64,000 nt of DNA from an uncultured Aquimarina sp. (lineage in GTDB: Bacteria; Bacteroidota; Bacteroidia; Flavobacteriales; Flavobacteriaceae). The notes under the pieces are model-generated. The model worked only from the letters and a program-made list of their open reading frames with translations, searched no databases and was not told the origin of the DNA. The position numbers and the translations under genes were made by a program. The stretch is from positions 1-64,000 of the forward strand of contig CANMKX010000001.1 in assembly GCA_947498595.1 (NCBI GenBank), given 5' to 3'. Below, piece after piece: positions 24,485 through 33,780 of the stretch. Numbering within the stretch: position 1 is the stretch's first letter; every line of letters begins with the position of its first letter.

Positions 24485-25963
24485 ATGGCAAATTACTTTA
24501 ACACGCTACCATTAAGAGATCAATTAGATCAACTAGGGAAATGTAGGTTTATGGAGGCTTCAGAATTTGATGAAGGAGTTACAGCGTTAGAAGGAAAAAA
24601 AATAGTAATTATTGGTTGTGGTGCACAAGGACTTAATCAAGGGTTAAATATGAGAGATTCTGGATTACAGATAGCTTATGCTTTAAGACCACAAGCAATA
24701 AAAGAAAAAAGAACTTCGTATTTAAATGCAACACAAAATGAGTTTGAAGTAGGGACATATAACGAACTAATACCTAATGCAGATGTAGTCATTAACTTGA
24801 CACCCGATAAACAGCATACACAAGTTGTTAATGCAGTAATGCCATTGATGAAAAAAGGAGCAACATTATCATATTCGCATGGATTTAATATTGTTGAAGA
24901 AGGAATGAAGGTGAGAGATGATTTAACAGTAATTATGGTTGCCCCTAAATGTCCAGGAACCGAAGTAAGAGAAGAGTATAAAAGAGGTTTTGGAGTTCCG
25001 ACATTAATAGCAGTTCATCCAGAGAATGATCCTAAAAAACATGGATTAGAGCAAGCCAAAGCATATGCTGCTGCAACTGGAGGTCATAAAGCAGGTGTTT
25101 TAGAATCATCTTTTGTAGCCGAAGTTAAATCAGATTTAATGGGAGAACAAACAATTCTATGCGGTTTATTACAAACGGGATCAATCCTGTGCTTTGATAA
25201 AATGATTGAAAAAGGAATTGATAAAGGGTATGCTTCAAAATTAATTCAGTACGGATGGGAAACTATTACCGAAGGACTTAAGTACGGTGGAATTACTCAT
25301 ATGATGGATCGATTGTCAAATCCATCTAAAATTAAAGCTTTTGAATTATCTGAAGAGTTAAAAGAAATTATGCGTCCGTTATTTAGAAAGCATATGGACG
25401 ATATTATGCAAGGTAATTTTTCAAAAGTGATGATGGAAGACTGGTCAAATGAAGATCATAATTTATTATCATGGAGAAAAGCTACAGGAGAAACAGCATT
25501 CGAAAAAACGCCAGCGAGTGATGTCGTGATTACTGAACAAGAATATTATGATCATGGAGTATTAATGGTTGCAATGGTTAGGGCTGGAGTAGAATTAGCT
25601 TTTGAAGCAATGACAGAATCTGGAATTATAGCAGCATCTGCGTATTATGAATCATTACATGAAACACCATTAATAGCAAATACAATAGCTCGTAAGAAAT
25701 TATTCGAAATGAACAGTGTAATATCGGATACAGCTGAATATGGTTGTTATTTGTTTGATCATGCATGTAAACCATTATTGACTGATTTTATGAAAACTAT
25801 TGATACAAATGTGATAGGAAAAGCCTTTGATAAGGATAAAGGAAATGGAGTTGATAATAGTAAATTAATAGAAGTTAATTCTAGTATTCGAAATCATCCA
25901 ATAGAAAAAATTGGAGCACAATTAAGAGCATCAATGACAGCGATGAAACCTATTGTAGCATAA
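24485..25963 (+). CDS. ilvC: Ketol-acid reductoisomerase, class II (long form)
   Basis: At 492 residues this is the long, duplicated-knot class II enzyme like that of E. coli, not the ~330-residue class I form. The Rossmann motif is [17 protein letters not shown] (about residues 45-61). [15 protein letters not shown] and the metal-binding Glu/Asp region ([11 protein letters not shown], about 217-227) are clear. It isomerises and reduces acetolactate and acetohydroxybutyrate using NADPH. A palindromic repeat, not a terminator with a T-run, separates it from ilvA. Confidence 0.97.
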   Translation: MANYFNTLPLRDQLDQLGKCRFMEASEFDEGVTALEGKKIVIIGCGAQGLNQGLNMRDSGLQIAYALRPQAIKEKRTSYLNATQNEFEVGTYNELIPNADVVINLTPDKQHTQVVNAVMPLMKKGATLSYSHGFNIVEEGMKVRDDLTVIMVAPKCPGTEVREEYKRGFGVPTLIAVHPENDPKKHGLEQAKAYAAATGGHKAGVLESSFVAEVKSDLMGEQTILCGLLQTGSILCFDKMIEKGIDKGYASKLIQYGWETITEGLKYGGITHMMDRLSNPSKIKAFELSEELKEIMRPLFRKHMDDIMQGNFSKVMMEDWSNEDHNLLSWRKATGETAFEKTPASDVVITEQEYYDHGVLMVAMVRAGVELAFEAMTESGIIAASAYYESLHETPLIANTIARKKLFEMNSVISDTAEYGCYLFDHACKPLLTDFMKTIDTNVIGKAFDKDKGNGVDNSKLIEVNSSIRNHPIEKIGAQLRASMTAMKPIVA

Positions 25964-25974
25964 TAAATTTGATA

Positions 25975-26032
25975 GTCAAACTGAACTTGTTGAAAGTTTA
26001 GGGGTATTACCTTTCAATGAGTTCAGGGAGAC
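25975..26032. repeat. REP-like interspersed palindrome between ilvC and ilvA
   Basis: Imperfect inverted repeat: CTGAACTTGTTGAAAG and CTTTCAATGAGTTCAG flanked by GTC / GAC, around a short loop. It resembles the extragenic CTTTCGACAAGCTCAG-type palindromes scattered in many Bacteroidota genomes (from memory of the pattern). There is no T-run, so it is not a typical terminator. Confidence 0.6.
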
Positions 26033-26056
26033 ATAAAAAAATCTAATAATTAAAAA

Positions 26057-27319
26057 ATGAATACTACAACTACATACTTCCCTGAAATAAAAGATATAAG
26101 AGCTGCAGCAGATAGAATTCAAACTGTAGCAGAAAAAACACCACTGCAGCAAAATATTAGGTATTCAAAAAAATATGAAACAAATGTTTTACTAAAAAGA
26201 GAAGACTTACAAAAAGTTAGATCTTATAAAATTAGAGGAGCATATAATAAAATAAGCTCTCTAACAGTAGACGAATTAAATAGAGGGATTGTATGTGCAA
26301 GTGCAGGGAATCACGCACAAGGTGTAGCATTTGCATGCGCTGAGTTGAAAATTAAAGGTACAATTTATATGCCCACTGTAACTCCGAAACAAAAAATTGA
26401 ACAAACGAAAATGTTTGGAGGAGATTATGTAGAAATTGTATTAGAAGGAGATACTTTTGATGACGCATCAAAAATAGCAAAAGAAAAATGTTTACTATAT
26501 GATAAAACATTTGTACATCCTTTTGATGACCCTAAAATTATAGAAGGACAAGGGACTATAGGTTTAGAGATAATAGAACAAACGCCAGTATCTATAGATT
26601 ATGTATTTGTCCCAATAGGAGGAGGAGGATTAGCTTCGGGAATATGTAGTGTTTTAAAAAACATTTCCCCAACAACCAAAATAATAGGGGTAGAGCCAAA
26701 AGGAGCTCCGTCAATGTCAACATCAATAAAAAAAGGATATAATACAGAAGTATTCGATCTTGATAAATTTATCGATGGAGCAGCAGTACAAAGAGTAGGA
26801 GATTATAATTTTCATATTTGTAATAAAGAGCTATCAAAAGTAATAACAGTACCAGAAGGACTTGTTTGTCAAACCATATTGGATTTATACAATAGAGAAG
26901 CGATAGTAGTTGAACCAGCTGGAGCTTTAACAATAGCAGCTTTAGAACTTTATAAAGAAGAAATAAAAGGGAAAAATGTTGTTTGTATTGTAAGTGGGAG
27001 TAATAACGATATTACGAGAACTGCAGAAATCAAAGAAAGAGCTTTGCTATATGCAAAATTAAAACATTACTTCATTATTAGGTTTCCACAACGAGCAGGA
27101 GCATTGAAAGAGTTTGTAGGTGAAGTCTTGGGGCCTACTGATGATATAACTCATTTTGAATATTCAAAAAAATCTAGTAGAGAAAATGGACCAGCAGTAG
27201 TGGGTATTGAATTGAAGAATGAGCGTGACTTAGAGTCGTTACTTTTAAGAATGAAAAAACATAATTTCTATGGAGATTATTTAAATGATAAACCAAATCT
27301 TTTTCAATTTTTAATTTAA
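26057..27319 (+). CDS. ilvA: Threonine ammonia-lyase (threonine deaminase)
   Basis: A 420-residue PLP enzyme of fold type II. It converts threonine to 2-ketobutyrate, the first step toward isoleucine. The PLP lysine lies in SYKIRGAYNK (about residue 58), the Gly-rich phosphate loop is PIGGGGLASG (about 192-201), and SAGNHAQG is conserved. The C-terminus has a single short ACT-like regulatory domain (HYFIIRFPQRAGALKEFV), as in the shorter bacterial form rather than the two-domain E. coli IlvA. Its place in the ilv operon marks it as the biosynthetic enzyme. Confidence 0.95.
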   Translation: MNTTTTYFPEIKDIRAAADRIQTVAEKTPLQQNIRYSKKYETNVLLKREDLQKVRSYKIRGAYNKISSLTVDELNRGIVCASAGNHAQGVAFACAELKIKGTIYMPTVTPKQKIEQTKMFGGDYVEIVLEGDTFDDASKIAKEKCLLYDKTFVHPFDDPKIIEGQGTIGLEIIEQTPVSIDYVFVPIGGGGLASGICSVLKNISPTTKIIGVEPKGAPSMSTSIKKGYNTEVFDLDKFIDGAAVQRVGDYNFHICNKELSKVITVPEGLVCQTILDLYNREAIVVEPAGALTIAALELYKEEIKGKNVVCIVSGSNNDITRTAEIKERALLYAKLKHYFIIRFPQRAGALKEFVGEVLGPTDDITHFEYSKKSSRENGPAVVGIELKNERDLESLLLRMKKHNFYGDYLNDKPNLFQFLI

Positions 27320-27349
27320 AAAAGATTGCCAACTACCATTATAAACCAA

Positions 27350-27386
27350 AAAAGTCAACGAATAATTATAATTCGTTGACTTTTAT
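27350..27386. terminator. Bidirectional terminator after ilvA
   Basis: Stem AAAAGTCAACGAAT / ATTCGTTGACTTTT with a 7-base loop. It lies between convergent ilvA and the PLP lyase gene. Confidence 0.9.
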
Positions 27387-27401
27387 ATACAGTTAATTAG
27401 T

Positions 27402-28625
27402 TTATAATGCTGAGGCTTCAGTTTTTAAAATACCAATTTCTTCCATACAAGATTTCATGGCCAGGTATGTACGTTCAATGTTATTGTCTAAACCGATAGA
27501 GAAACGAATCAAACCATCTGTTAATCCCATATCTTTTTGCTCTTCTAAAGGTATTTCAGAAGAAGTAGATGTTCCAGGAGCACTGAATAACGTTTTATAA
27601 AAACCTAAACTTACTGCTAAGTAACCTAAATTACGATTCTGCATTAATTCCATTAACTCATTAGCCTTATCTAATGAACCTACATCTATAGTAAGCATTC
27701 CTCCATAACCATACTCTGGATTCATCATTTTTGTATAAACTTCATGACTAGGATGAGATGTTAATCCTGGATATACAGTTTTTAGACCATCTGCTTCGAA
27801 TTTTTTAGCCAAATACATAGCATTGGTACTATGTTGTTTTATACGAATATGAAGCGTACGTAAATTTTTTAATACAGATGAAGCTCTTAAACTGTCCATT
27901 GTGGGGCCTAATAGCATACTAGCACCATCATTAACATTACGTAAAGAATCTATAAAATCTTGAGTACCACAAGTTACACCTCCAACAGTATCACTACTAC
28001 CATTAATAAATTTAGTTAAGCTGTGTATTATAACATCAGCTCCAAGTTTAGCAGGAGAAATTGATAAAGGAGAGAAAGTGTTATCTACAACAAGTTTTAG
28101 ATTGTGCTTTTTAGCTAGCGCAGCTAATGCCTCAAGATCTGCAACTTCTAAAAGTGGATTACTAACCGTTTCACAATATAATACTTTTGTGTTTTCGTTA
28201 ATAGCTGCTTCAACAATAGCCAATTTAGTAATATCGACAAAACTTGTTTGAATGTTTAATCTAGGAGCAAAGTTTTTTAAGAAAGCATAAGTTCCTCCGT
28301 ATATAGTTCGACTAGAAACGATATGATCTCCTGCTTGGCATAATTGTAGAATAGTAGGAGTAATAGCTCCCATACCACTTGCCGCAACATTTGCAGTTTC
28401 TGTTCCTTCCATTGCAGCTAATGCTTCTCCTAAATGTAAATTTGAAGGAGTAGAATGTCTAGAATATAAATAACAACCGTCTGTATTACCTTCAAAAGTA
28501 TCAAACATGGTCTTTGCAGATAAAAATGTATAGGTTGATGAATCGGATATAGAAGGATTTACTCCTCCAAATTCACCAAAATATTGTAAATCTTGAATTT
28601 CATCGGCTGGGTTAAAAATTGACAT
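27402..28625 (-). CDS. Cys/Met-metabolism PLP enzyme, probably methionine gamma-lyase
   Basis: A 407-residue trans-sulfuration family enzyme of fold type I. Visible are SRHSTPSNLHLGEALAAMEG, the stacking Tyr in RTIYGGTYAF, the PLP Asp in VVDNTFSP (about residue 183) and the PLP Lys in HSLTKFINGSSD (about 207). Members include cystathionine gamma-synthase, cystathionine lyases and methionine gamma-lyase, and the family motif alone does not separate them. The divergent Lrp/AsnC gene resembles the mdeA-mdeR arrangement of Pseudomonas. That favours methionine gamma-lyase (methionine to methanethiol, ammonia and 2-ketobutyrate), which would also feed the neighbouring Ile pathway. Confidence 0.85.
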   Translation of the reverse strand: MSIFNPADEIQDLQYFGEFGGVNPSISDSSTYTFLSAKTMFDTFEGNTDGCYLYSRHSTPSNLHLGEALAAMEGTETANVAASGMGAITPTILQLCQAGDHIVSSRTIYGGTYAFLKNFAPRLNIQTSFVDITKLAIVEAAINENTKVLYCETVSNPLLEVADLEALAALAKKHNLKLVVDNTFSPLSISPAKLGADVIIHSLTKFINGSSDTVGGVTCGTQDFIDSLRNVNDGASMLLGPTMDSLRASSVLKNLRTLHIRIKQHSTNAMYLAKKFEADGLKTVYPGLTSHPSHEVYTKMMNPEYGYGGMLTIDVGSLDKANELMELMQNRNLGYLAVSLGFYKTLFSAPGTSTSSEIPLEEQKDMGLTDGLIRFSIGLDNNIERTYLAMKSCMEEIGILKTEASAL

Positions 28626-28795
28626 AGTATAAGTAGATTAAATTATATAATATTTGCTACCTAAAAATAAATGGAAAATAAATATTTATCAATGTAAATG
28701 TTAAAAAATAGATTTTAAATCTATATAAATATATTTTAATAAACTTTATTGTTGTAATTTTAAATAAAGTAACAAATCAATAGAAAATATTACAA

Positions 28796-29254
28796 ATGAT
28801 ATTAGATGTTATAGATAAAAAAATTCTTCAAATATTACAGAACGATAGTAAAAAGACAACAAAAGAAGTCGCGAATCAACTAAATTTATCTGTTACGGCA
28901 ATTTATGAACGAATAAAAAAGTTAGAAAGAGAAGGAGTAATAGAAAGATATGTTGCACTTGTTGATAAAGAAAAAATTCAAAAATCCTTTGTCGTTTTTT
29001 GTCACATAAAATTAACGCAGCATACTAAAGATTATTTAACAAAATTTGAAAAACAAGTTACTCAGTTAGATGAAGTACAAGAGTGTTATCATGTAAGTGG
29101 AGATTATGACTATATATTAAAAATTTATGTTACAGACATGAAAGAATATAGAGAGTTTATGGTAACCAAATTAACTACGTTGAATCATATAGGAAGTACA
29201 CATAGTACTTTTATGATAAATGAAGTTAAAAAAACTACAGCTATTCAACTATAA
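28796..29254 (+). CDS. Lrp/AsnC family transcriptional regulator
   Basis: A 152-residue protein. The N-terminal helix-turn-helix is LDVIDKKILQILQNDSKKTTKEVANQLNLSVTAIYERIKKLEREGVI (residues 2-48). A C-terminal RAM/AsnC effector-binding domain follows (VFCHIKLTQHTKDYL, VSGDYDYILKIYVTDM). It is transcribed away from the PLP lyase gene over a 170-base AT-rich gap and most likely controls that gene in response to an amino acid such as methionine or leucine. A terminator follows. Confidence 0.93.
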   Translation: MILDVIDKKILQILQNDSKKTTKEVANQLNLSVTAIYERIKKLEREGVIERYVALVDKEKIQKSFVVFCHIKLTQHTKDYLTKFEKQVTQLDEVQECYHVSGDYDYILKIYVTDMKEYREFMVTKLTTLNHIGSTHSTFMINEVKKTTAIQL

Positions 29255-29291
29255 TTCGAGAATCTATTTTAAGAAAAATAATAGCCAAACA

Positions 29292-29326
29292 AAAAAAACC
29301 TCGGAAAGTAATTTCCAAGGTTTTTA
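29292..29326 (+). terminator. Intrinsic terminator after lrp-like gene
   Basis: Stem AAAACCTCGGAAA / TTTCCAAGGTTTTT with one mismatch, 37 bases after the stop. Confidence 0.8.
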
Positions 29327-29351
29327 ATTAAAAGTTAAAAATTAAGGGTAA

Positions 29352-29582
29352 ACCCCATTGACGAATTAAAGTAGTGAAAATATGGCGTATTAACGACTAT
29401 TATAATTCTTCAATTAAACAGAAACTATAACCCCCATTAAAGTATACTGTTTAATTATTAACTTTATTGATGCCCTCTAAATTTAAAATGTATCGATTGT
29501 GTAATTAAAAATTTAGCTACACCAATATTAGTATCTTTTTAAAGAATTACTAATTGTTTTCGCCTCAATATTTTTACGGGGT
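29352..29582 (+). ncRNA. Candidate structured RNA (multi-helix intergenic region)
   Basis: The 366-base gap between two genes has no ORF but contains nested complementary segments. ACCCC (29352-29356) pairs with GGGGT (29578-29582). GTGAAAATAT-GGCG (29374-29387) pairs with CGCC-(TCA)-ATATTTTTAC (29561-29577). TAATTCTT (29403-29410) pairs with AAGAATTA (29542-29549). Inside are hairpins AATTAAACAG / CTGTTTAATT (29412-29456) and CTAAATTT / AAATTTAG (29477-29516). One G-T pair in the long helix is allowed only if the plus strand is transcribed, which weakly favours that strand. No promoter or family was identified. Confidence 0.45.
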
Positions 29583-29621
29583 ATCCACATATTTATGTTA
29601 AATAAAACTTAAAAAATATGA

Positions 29622-30551
29622 TTAATAACCTCTTTCTAGAGAAACCGTATTTGTAAGAGGCTTCTTACGTAATAAGTTGTTGTAATTAGTAATTATTTGA
29701 TCTATAACAGATTTTGGATGAGTTATACTTGCTATATGAGGAGTGATATTGATTTTTGGGTGTTTCCAGAAGGGATGAGTTGATGGTAAAGGCTCTTTTT
29801 TGAAAACGTCAAGACTAGCTCCACTAAGGTGATTTTCGTCAATTTTATTGATTAAATCTTCTTCTTCTAAATGTGCACCTCTAGCAACATTTATGACATA
29901 AGCTCCTTTTGGCAATTTTGAAAATGTCTTTTTATTTAAGATATTTTCTGTACTCTTTGTTAAAGGTAATAAACATATTAAAATATTAGATTTCGATAAA
30001 AAAGCATCAAAATCGTTTTGTCCAGTATACATAGGAAAATTGAGATTCTTTTTAGTTGTTCTACTCCACCCAATAATAGTAGTATTTAAAGCAGATAAAT
30101 TTTTGGCAGTTTCTTGACCTAGTAGCCCCATTCCCATAATTCCAATAGTTAGATCTTCAATTTCAGAATATGGTTTTGGTAGCCATGAAGAAGTATTTTC
30201 ATTTAATTTATAATTAGAAAGCCCTCTAATATGATTTAATACAGTTGCTAATACAAAAGTACCCATGTCTTTTGCTAACTTTTTATCTACAATTCTAGTG
30301 ATTGGAATAGATGATGGTAAATCAGGATCTTTTAGTATATGATCTACACCAGCACCCATTGATGCAATCCATTTTAAATTTGGATATTTTTTCAATATTC
30401 CATGAGGATAATTCCATACTAGAACAATTTCAATCTCATTTAAATCTCCTTCTTCAGGATATACCCTAACATCTAAAGAGTTATCCTTTTCTTTAATAGC
30501 TTTAACCCAAGGAGCGGTGGCCTTCCCATTACTAATAATTAATATAGACAT
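29622..30551 (-). CDS. D-2-hydroxyacid dehydrogenase, glyoxylate/hydroxypyruvate reductase-like
   Basis: A 309-residue NAD(P)-dependent dehydrogenase. The start was set at ATG 30551 (MSILIISNGK); the tracked extension to 30653 runs into the ABC transporter gene and is not homologous. The Rossmann loop is GIMGMGLLGQETAKNL, the substrate Arg lies in NVARGAHLEEEDL, the Glu in LDVFKKEPLP and the catalytic His in ITPHIAS. Overall it resembles the GhrA type, which reduces glyoxylate and hydroxypyruvate. It lies 37 bp downstream of the ABC exporter gene on the same strand. Confidence 0.88.
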   Translation of the reverse strand: MSILIISNGKATAPWVKAIKEKDNSLDVRVYPEEGDLNEIEIVLVWNYPHGILKKYPNLKWIASMGAGVDHILKDPDLPSSIPITRIVDKKLAKDMGTFVLATVLNHIRGLSNYKLNENTSSWLPKPYSEIEDLTIGIMGMGLLGQETAKNLSALNTTIIGWSRTTKKNLNFPMYTGQNDFDAFLSKSNILICLLPLTKSTENILNKKTFSKLPKGAYVINVARGAHLEEEDLINKIDENHLSGASLDVFKKEPLPSTHPFWKHPKINITPHIASITHPKSVIDQIITNYNNLLRKKPLTNTVSLERGY

Positions 30552-30588
30552 AGCTTTTTTTGATTTATAAATAATTAAATATGAAGGT

Positions 30589-32355
30589 TTATATTCTAGC
30601 TTGATAGGTGTATAAATCATGATACCTACCTTCTTTTTGAATAAGTTCTTCATGAGTTCCTTGTTCAGCTATATTTCCAGATTCTATAACTAGTATCTGA
30701 TCAGCTTTTTTGATGGTACTTAACCTATGAGCAATTACAAAAGTTGTACGTCCTTTAATAAGTTTATTTAAACTTTTTTGAATTAACGCTTCGCTTTCTG
30801 TATCAAGGTTAGATGTAGCTTCATCTAAAATTAAAATTTTAGGATCTGCTAGTATAGCTCTAGCGATAGCAATTCGTTGACGTTGACCACCAGATAATTT
30901 AACACCTCTTTCGCCAATTAATGTATTTAAACCATTATCAAAACGATCAGTAAATTCATCTACATAAGCAGCTTTAACAGCAATTAATAATTCTTCTTCG
31001 GTAGCGTTGGGTTTAGGGAATAGAATATTATCTTTTATGGTTCCTTCAAATAAAAATTCATCTTGTAGAACAAGTCCTAAATGTTTTCTATAGCTACTTA
31101 GTTTGGCTTTAGAAAGATCTTTACCATCAATTGAAATTAATCCATTTTTTGGTGTTAAAAATGTAGCAACGAGCCCTGCTATAGTTGATTTTCCAGATCC
31201 AGAACTTCCTACTAACGCTGTTACTGATCCAACAGGAGCATTAAAACTAATATTATGAAGAACGTCTTTACCTTCTTCATAAGAAAAGTTGACATTGTCA
31301 AATACAATATTTCCTTTCAGATTATCTAAAGTTTGATCACGACCTTGTAATTCATTTTCGGTAGTCATGTTCATTAATTCTTCTGTACGATCAAGTCCAG
31401 CTAACGCTTCGGTTAATTGAGTCCCTATATTACTCATTTGGACTATAGGAGCAATCATAAAGCCTAATAACATCGTAAATTCTAAAAATTCACCAGGAGT
31501 TAGTTCGTCATTTATCATATAGTATCCACCAATCCCCATAATCCCCACAGTCGCTAGCCCTAGAAGAAAAGTGGATGAGCTAGTGATGAGTGCTGTAGTC
31601 GTTAAACTCTTTTTTACATTTTGAAATAAGCGATCAGCACCTTTTTCAAAAACTAAACTTTCTTGTTGTTCAGCATTAAACCCTTTGATAACTCTAATTC
31701 CATTTAAAGTTTCGGTTAAACGCCCTTTAACTTCGGCATTAATCTTTCCTCTTTTTCTAAAAATAGGACGTATAAATTTAAAAGCTTTCATGGCAATAAA
31801 AGCAAAAATACTGATAGGAATAAAAACATATAATGTCATCCAAGGATTTATATTTATCAATATAATTAATGAGGTAATCGCAGTAATAATACCACCTACG
31901 AGTTGGACTAAACCAGTACCGATTAAATTTCGTACACCTTCAACATCACTCATAATTCTTGACACAAGTGCCCCAGCTTTTGTGTTATCAAAAAAACTAA
32001 TAGGAAGTGACAATACTTTTTTCTGAACCTGAACCCTAAGTTCTGATATTAAAAATTGTGCTTGTACACTTAAAACTTTGGTAAGAAGAAAAGATGTTAA
32101 AGCTTGAACTGTTATAGCTGCAATGACAATAATTAATAATTGCTGAAGCATTATATAATCTTTTTTACCAACAACATCATCTATTAGATACTTAGAGGAT
32201 ATAGGTAAAATTAAACCAGCAAATTTGCTAATTACAATTAAAACAAATCCTGTAAGAACAATAAACTTTCTAGGCCATATAATAGTTTTAAAAGCATGTT
32301 TTAAAGAAACAGTACTTTTTTTTGGAGTGGATTTAGTATCACTAAATGATTTCAT
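30589..32355 (-). CDS. ABC transporter, fused permease/ATPase (MsbA-like exporter)
   Basis: The 588-residue half-transporter has an N-terminal six-helix membrane domain (about residues 25-320) and a C-terminal ATPase. Walker A is GSSGSGKST, the Q-loop LVLQDEFLF, the signature LSGGQRQRIAIARA, Walker B ILILDEATSNLD and the switch His in IAHRLS. It would dimerise in the inner membrane to export lipids or drugs. It sits between an aldose epimerase-like gene (12 bp upstream) and the dehydrogenase gene, which gives no clear hint about the substrate. Confidence 0.93.
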   Translation of the reverse strand: MKSFSDTKSTPKKSTVSLKHAFKTIIWPRKFIVLTGFVLIVISKFAGLILPISSKYLIDDVVGKKDYIMLQQLLIIVIAAITVQALTSFLLTKVLSVQAQFLISELRVQVQKKVLSLPISFFDNTKAGALVSRIMSDVEGVRNLIGTGLVQLVGGIITAITSLIILININPWMTLYVFIPISIFAFIAMKAFKFIRPIFRKRGKINAEVKGRLTETLNGIRVIKGFNAEQQESLVFEKGADRLFQNVKKSLTTTALITSSSTFLLGLATVGIMGIGGYYMINDELTPGEFLEFTMLLGFMIAPIVQMSNIGTQLTEALAGLDRTEELMNMTTENELQGRDQTLDNLKGNIVFDNVNFSYEEGKDVLHNISFNAPVGSVTALVGSSGSGKSTIAGLVATFLTPKNGLISIDGKDLSKAKLSSYRKHLGLVLQDEFLFEGTIKDNILFPKPNATEEELLIAVKAAYVDEFTDRFDNGLNTLIGERGVKLSGGQRQRIAIARAILADPKILILDEATSNLDTESEALIQKSLNKLIKGRTTFVIAHRLSTIKKADQILVIESGNIAEQGTHEELIQKEGRYHDLYTYQARI

Positions 32356-32367
32356 AGATAGTAGTAG

Positions 32368-33240
32368 TTATGCAATTTCAATGCTATAAGTAGCAGTATA
32401 ATTTTGATTTTCTGGTAATGTTATAATACCGTGTTTTGTTTGTAGATTTTGATCTGTATCTTCAAAATCAGCAATACCTAACCATGGCTCAATACATACA
32501 TACGGAACATTTGGTTTTGCCCATAAACCGATATAAGGAAAATCATTAAAATGTAAATTTAATATAGTACCAATTTTATTACTTTTTAATGCAATTTTTT
32601 TAGAATTTAGAGTCGTAAAAATTAATGCGTCATCTAAAAAAATATCAGGATGAAGATGTAATATATTTTGTTGTTGTAAAATAGGTTTTTGTTGATTTGT
32701 TATTAATCCAGATTTATTAAGTAAATGAGTATTGACAGATTCTATTTGATCAAACTCTAAATAGTAATCACTATAAGTTTCATTATTATTAATAGGGCAA
32801 TTAAATGCAGGATGTCCTCCTAGAGAAAAGAAAATAGATTTATTGTCTAGATTAATAACATTATGTTTGATATGGACTGTTTTATCAATAAGCTCATACG
32901 TGATTTCATATTCAAACTTAAAAGGATATTGAGCTAATGTTTTTTTGGAAAAAAGTAAAGAGAAAACAAGTGTAGTATTAGTTTGTTTTTTTAGAATAAT
33001 AGCTTCATTATATCTAATAAAACCATGTTTAGGTAAAGAATACTTTTTATTTTCGTAGGTATAATAACCATTTTTTAAAGCTCCAATTATAGGGAATAAG
33101 TTTGGAGCATGATTATTCCATATTTCAGGATTTGCTTGCCATATATATTCAGTATCTGTAATTTTTGATTTGATACTAGCCAATTCAGCTCCAGTTTTCT
33201 TAACTATAACTTGTAAGTAGCTATTTTGTAGTGTATACAT
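32368..33240 (-). CDS. Aldose 1-epimerase family protein (LacX/galactose mutarotase-like)
   Basis: A 290-residue beta-sandwich protein. It contains WQANPEIWNNHAPNLFPIIGAL and LPKHGFIRY near the N-terminus, and SLGGHPAFNCP with the conserved His (about residue 144), typical of the mutarotase superfamily subgroup around LacX. WLGIADFEDT is close to the C-terminus. It would act on an aldose or aldose phosphate in the cytoplasm; the exact sugar is not evident. It is first in a minus-strand operon with the ABC exporter and dehydrogenase. Confidence 0.85.
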   Translation of the reverse strand: MYTLQNSYLQVIVKKTGAELASIKSKITDTEYIWQANPEIWNNHAPNLFPIIGALKNGYYTYENKKYSLPKHGFIRYNEAIILKKQTNTTLVFSLLFSKKTLAQYPFKFEYEITYELIDKTVHIKHNVINLDNKSIFFSLGGHPAFNCPINNNETYSDYYLEFDQIESVNTHLLNKSGLITNQQKPILQQQNILHLHPDIFLDDALIFTTLNSKKIALKSNKIGTILNLHFNDFPYIGLWAKPNVPYVCIEPWLGIADFEDTDQNLQTKHGIITLPENQNYTATYSIEIA

Positions 33241-33316
33241 TCAAGTGAATTTTAATGAAAAAGAATTATCAAAAATAGAAAGAATACGAAAAAGTAATGT
33301 AGAGGTTTTGTTAAAT

Positions 33317-33350
33317 AAAAAAGACCTATTCATTATGAATAGGTCTTTTC
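33317..33350 (-). terminator. Terminator of the cold-shock gene
   Basis: Stem AAAAGACCTATTCAT / ATGAATAGGTCTTTT with a one-base centre (three or more bases unpaired in RNA), 27 bases past the csp stop. On the minus strand a T-run follows. Confidence 0.88.
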
Positions 33351-33376
33351 TATAAAAAGTTTATATATCGTATAAA

Positions 33377-33568
33377 TTAGAGAACTCTAACGTTTACTGC
33401 ATTTAATCCTTTTTTACCTTCTTTAAGCTCGAACTCAACTGCATCATTCTCTTGGATCTCATCAATTAATCCTGAGATGTGTACAAAATATTCGTTCTTT
33501 GTGTTGTCTTCAACTATAAAACCAAATCCTTTAGAATCGTTGAAGAATTTTACTGTACCGTTTTTCAT
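33377..33568 (-). CDS. Cold-shock domain protein (CspA family)
   Basis: A 63-residue single cold-shock domain. The RNP1-like GTVKFFNDSKGFGFI and RNP2-like EYFVHISGL motifs bind single-stranded RNA or DNA; the acidic ENDAVEFELKEGKKG segment completes the barrel. It has its own terminator and a long AT-rich upstream gap (33569-33780) that probably holds the structured 5' leader usual for csp genes, although no cold-box was recognised by eye. A DEAD-box-type helicase gene lies upstream on the same strand, a frequent functional partner in unwinding RNA at low temperature. Confidence 0.95.
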   Translation of the reverse strand: MKNGTVKFFNDSKGFGFIVEDNTKNEYFVHISGLIDEIQENDAVEFELKEGKKGLNAVNVRVL

Positions 33569-33780
33569 TTCTTATTTTAAATAATTACTGCGAATTTAAT
33601 AAAAAAATCAATAAACAAAGCTTTTTGAAACTATTTTTTATTTATTTCTAATTAGATAAAAAATAGTTTGTTTAATTTTTTGATTTATAGCTATTTATTG
33701 AATTTTATTTGAGATTAAATTTATTGTTTTTTGATTTAAAAACGAAAGAAAAGCTATGAAAATAATTTTGAATAATCATT

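Noticed and set aside
30552-30653. N-terminal extension of the 2-hydroxyacid dehydrogenase ORF
   Set aside because: It overlaps the end of the ABC transporter gene; the conserved protein begins at ATG 30551.
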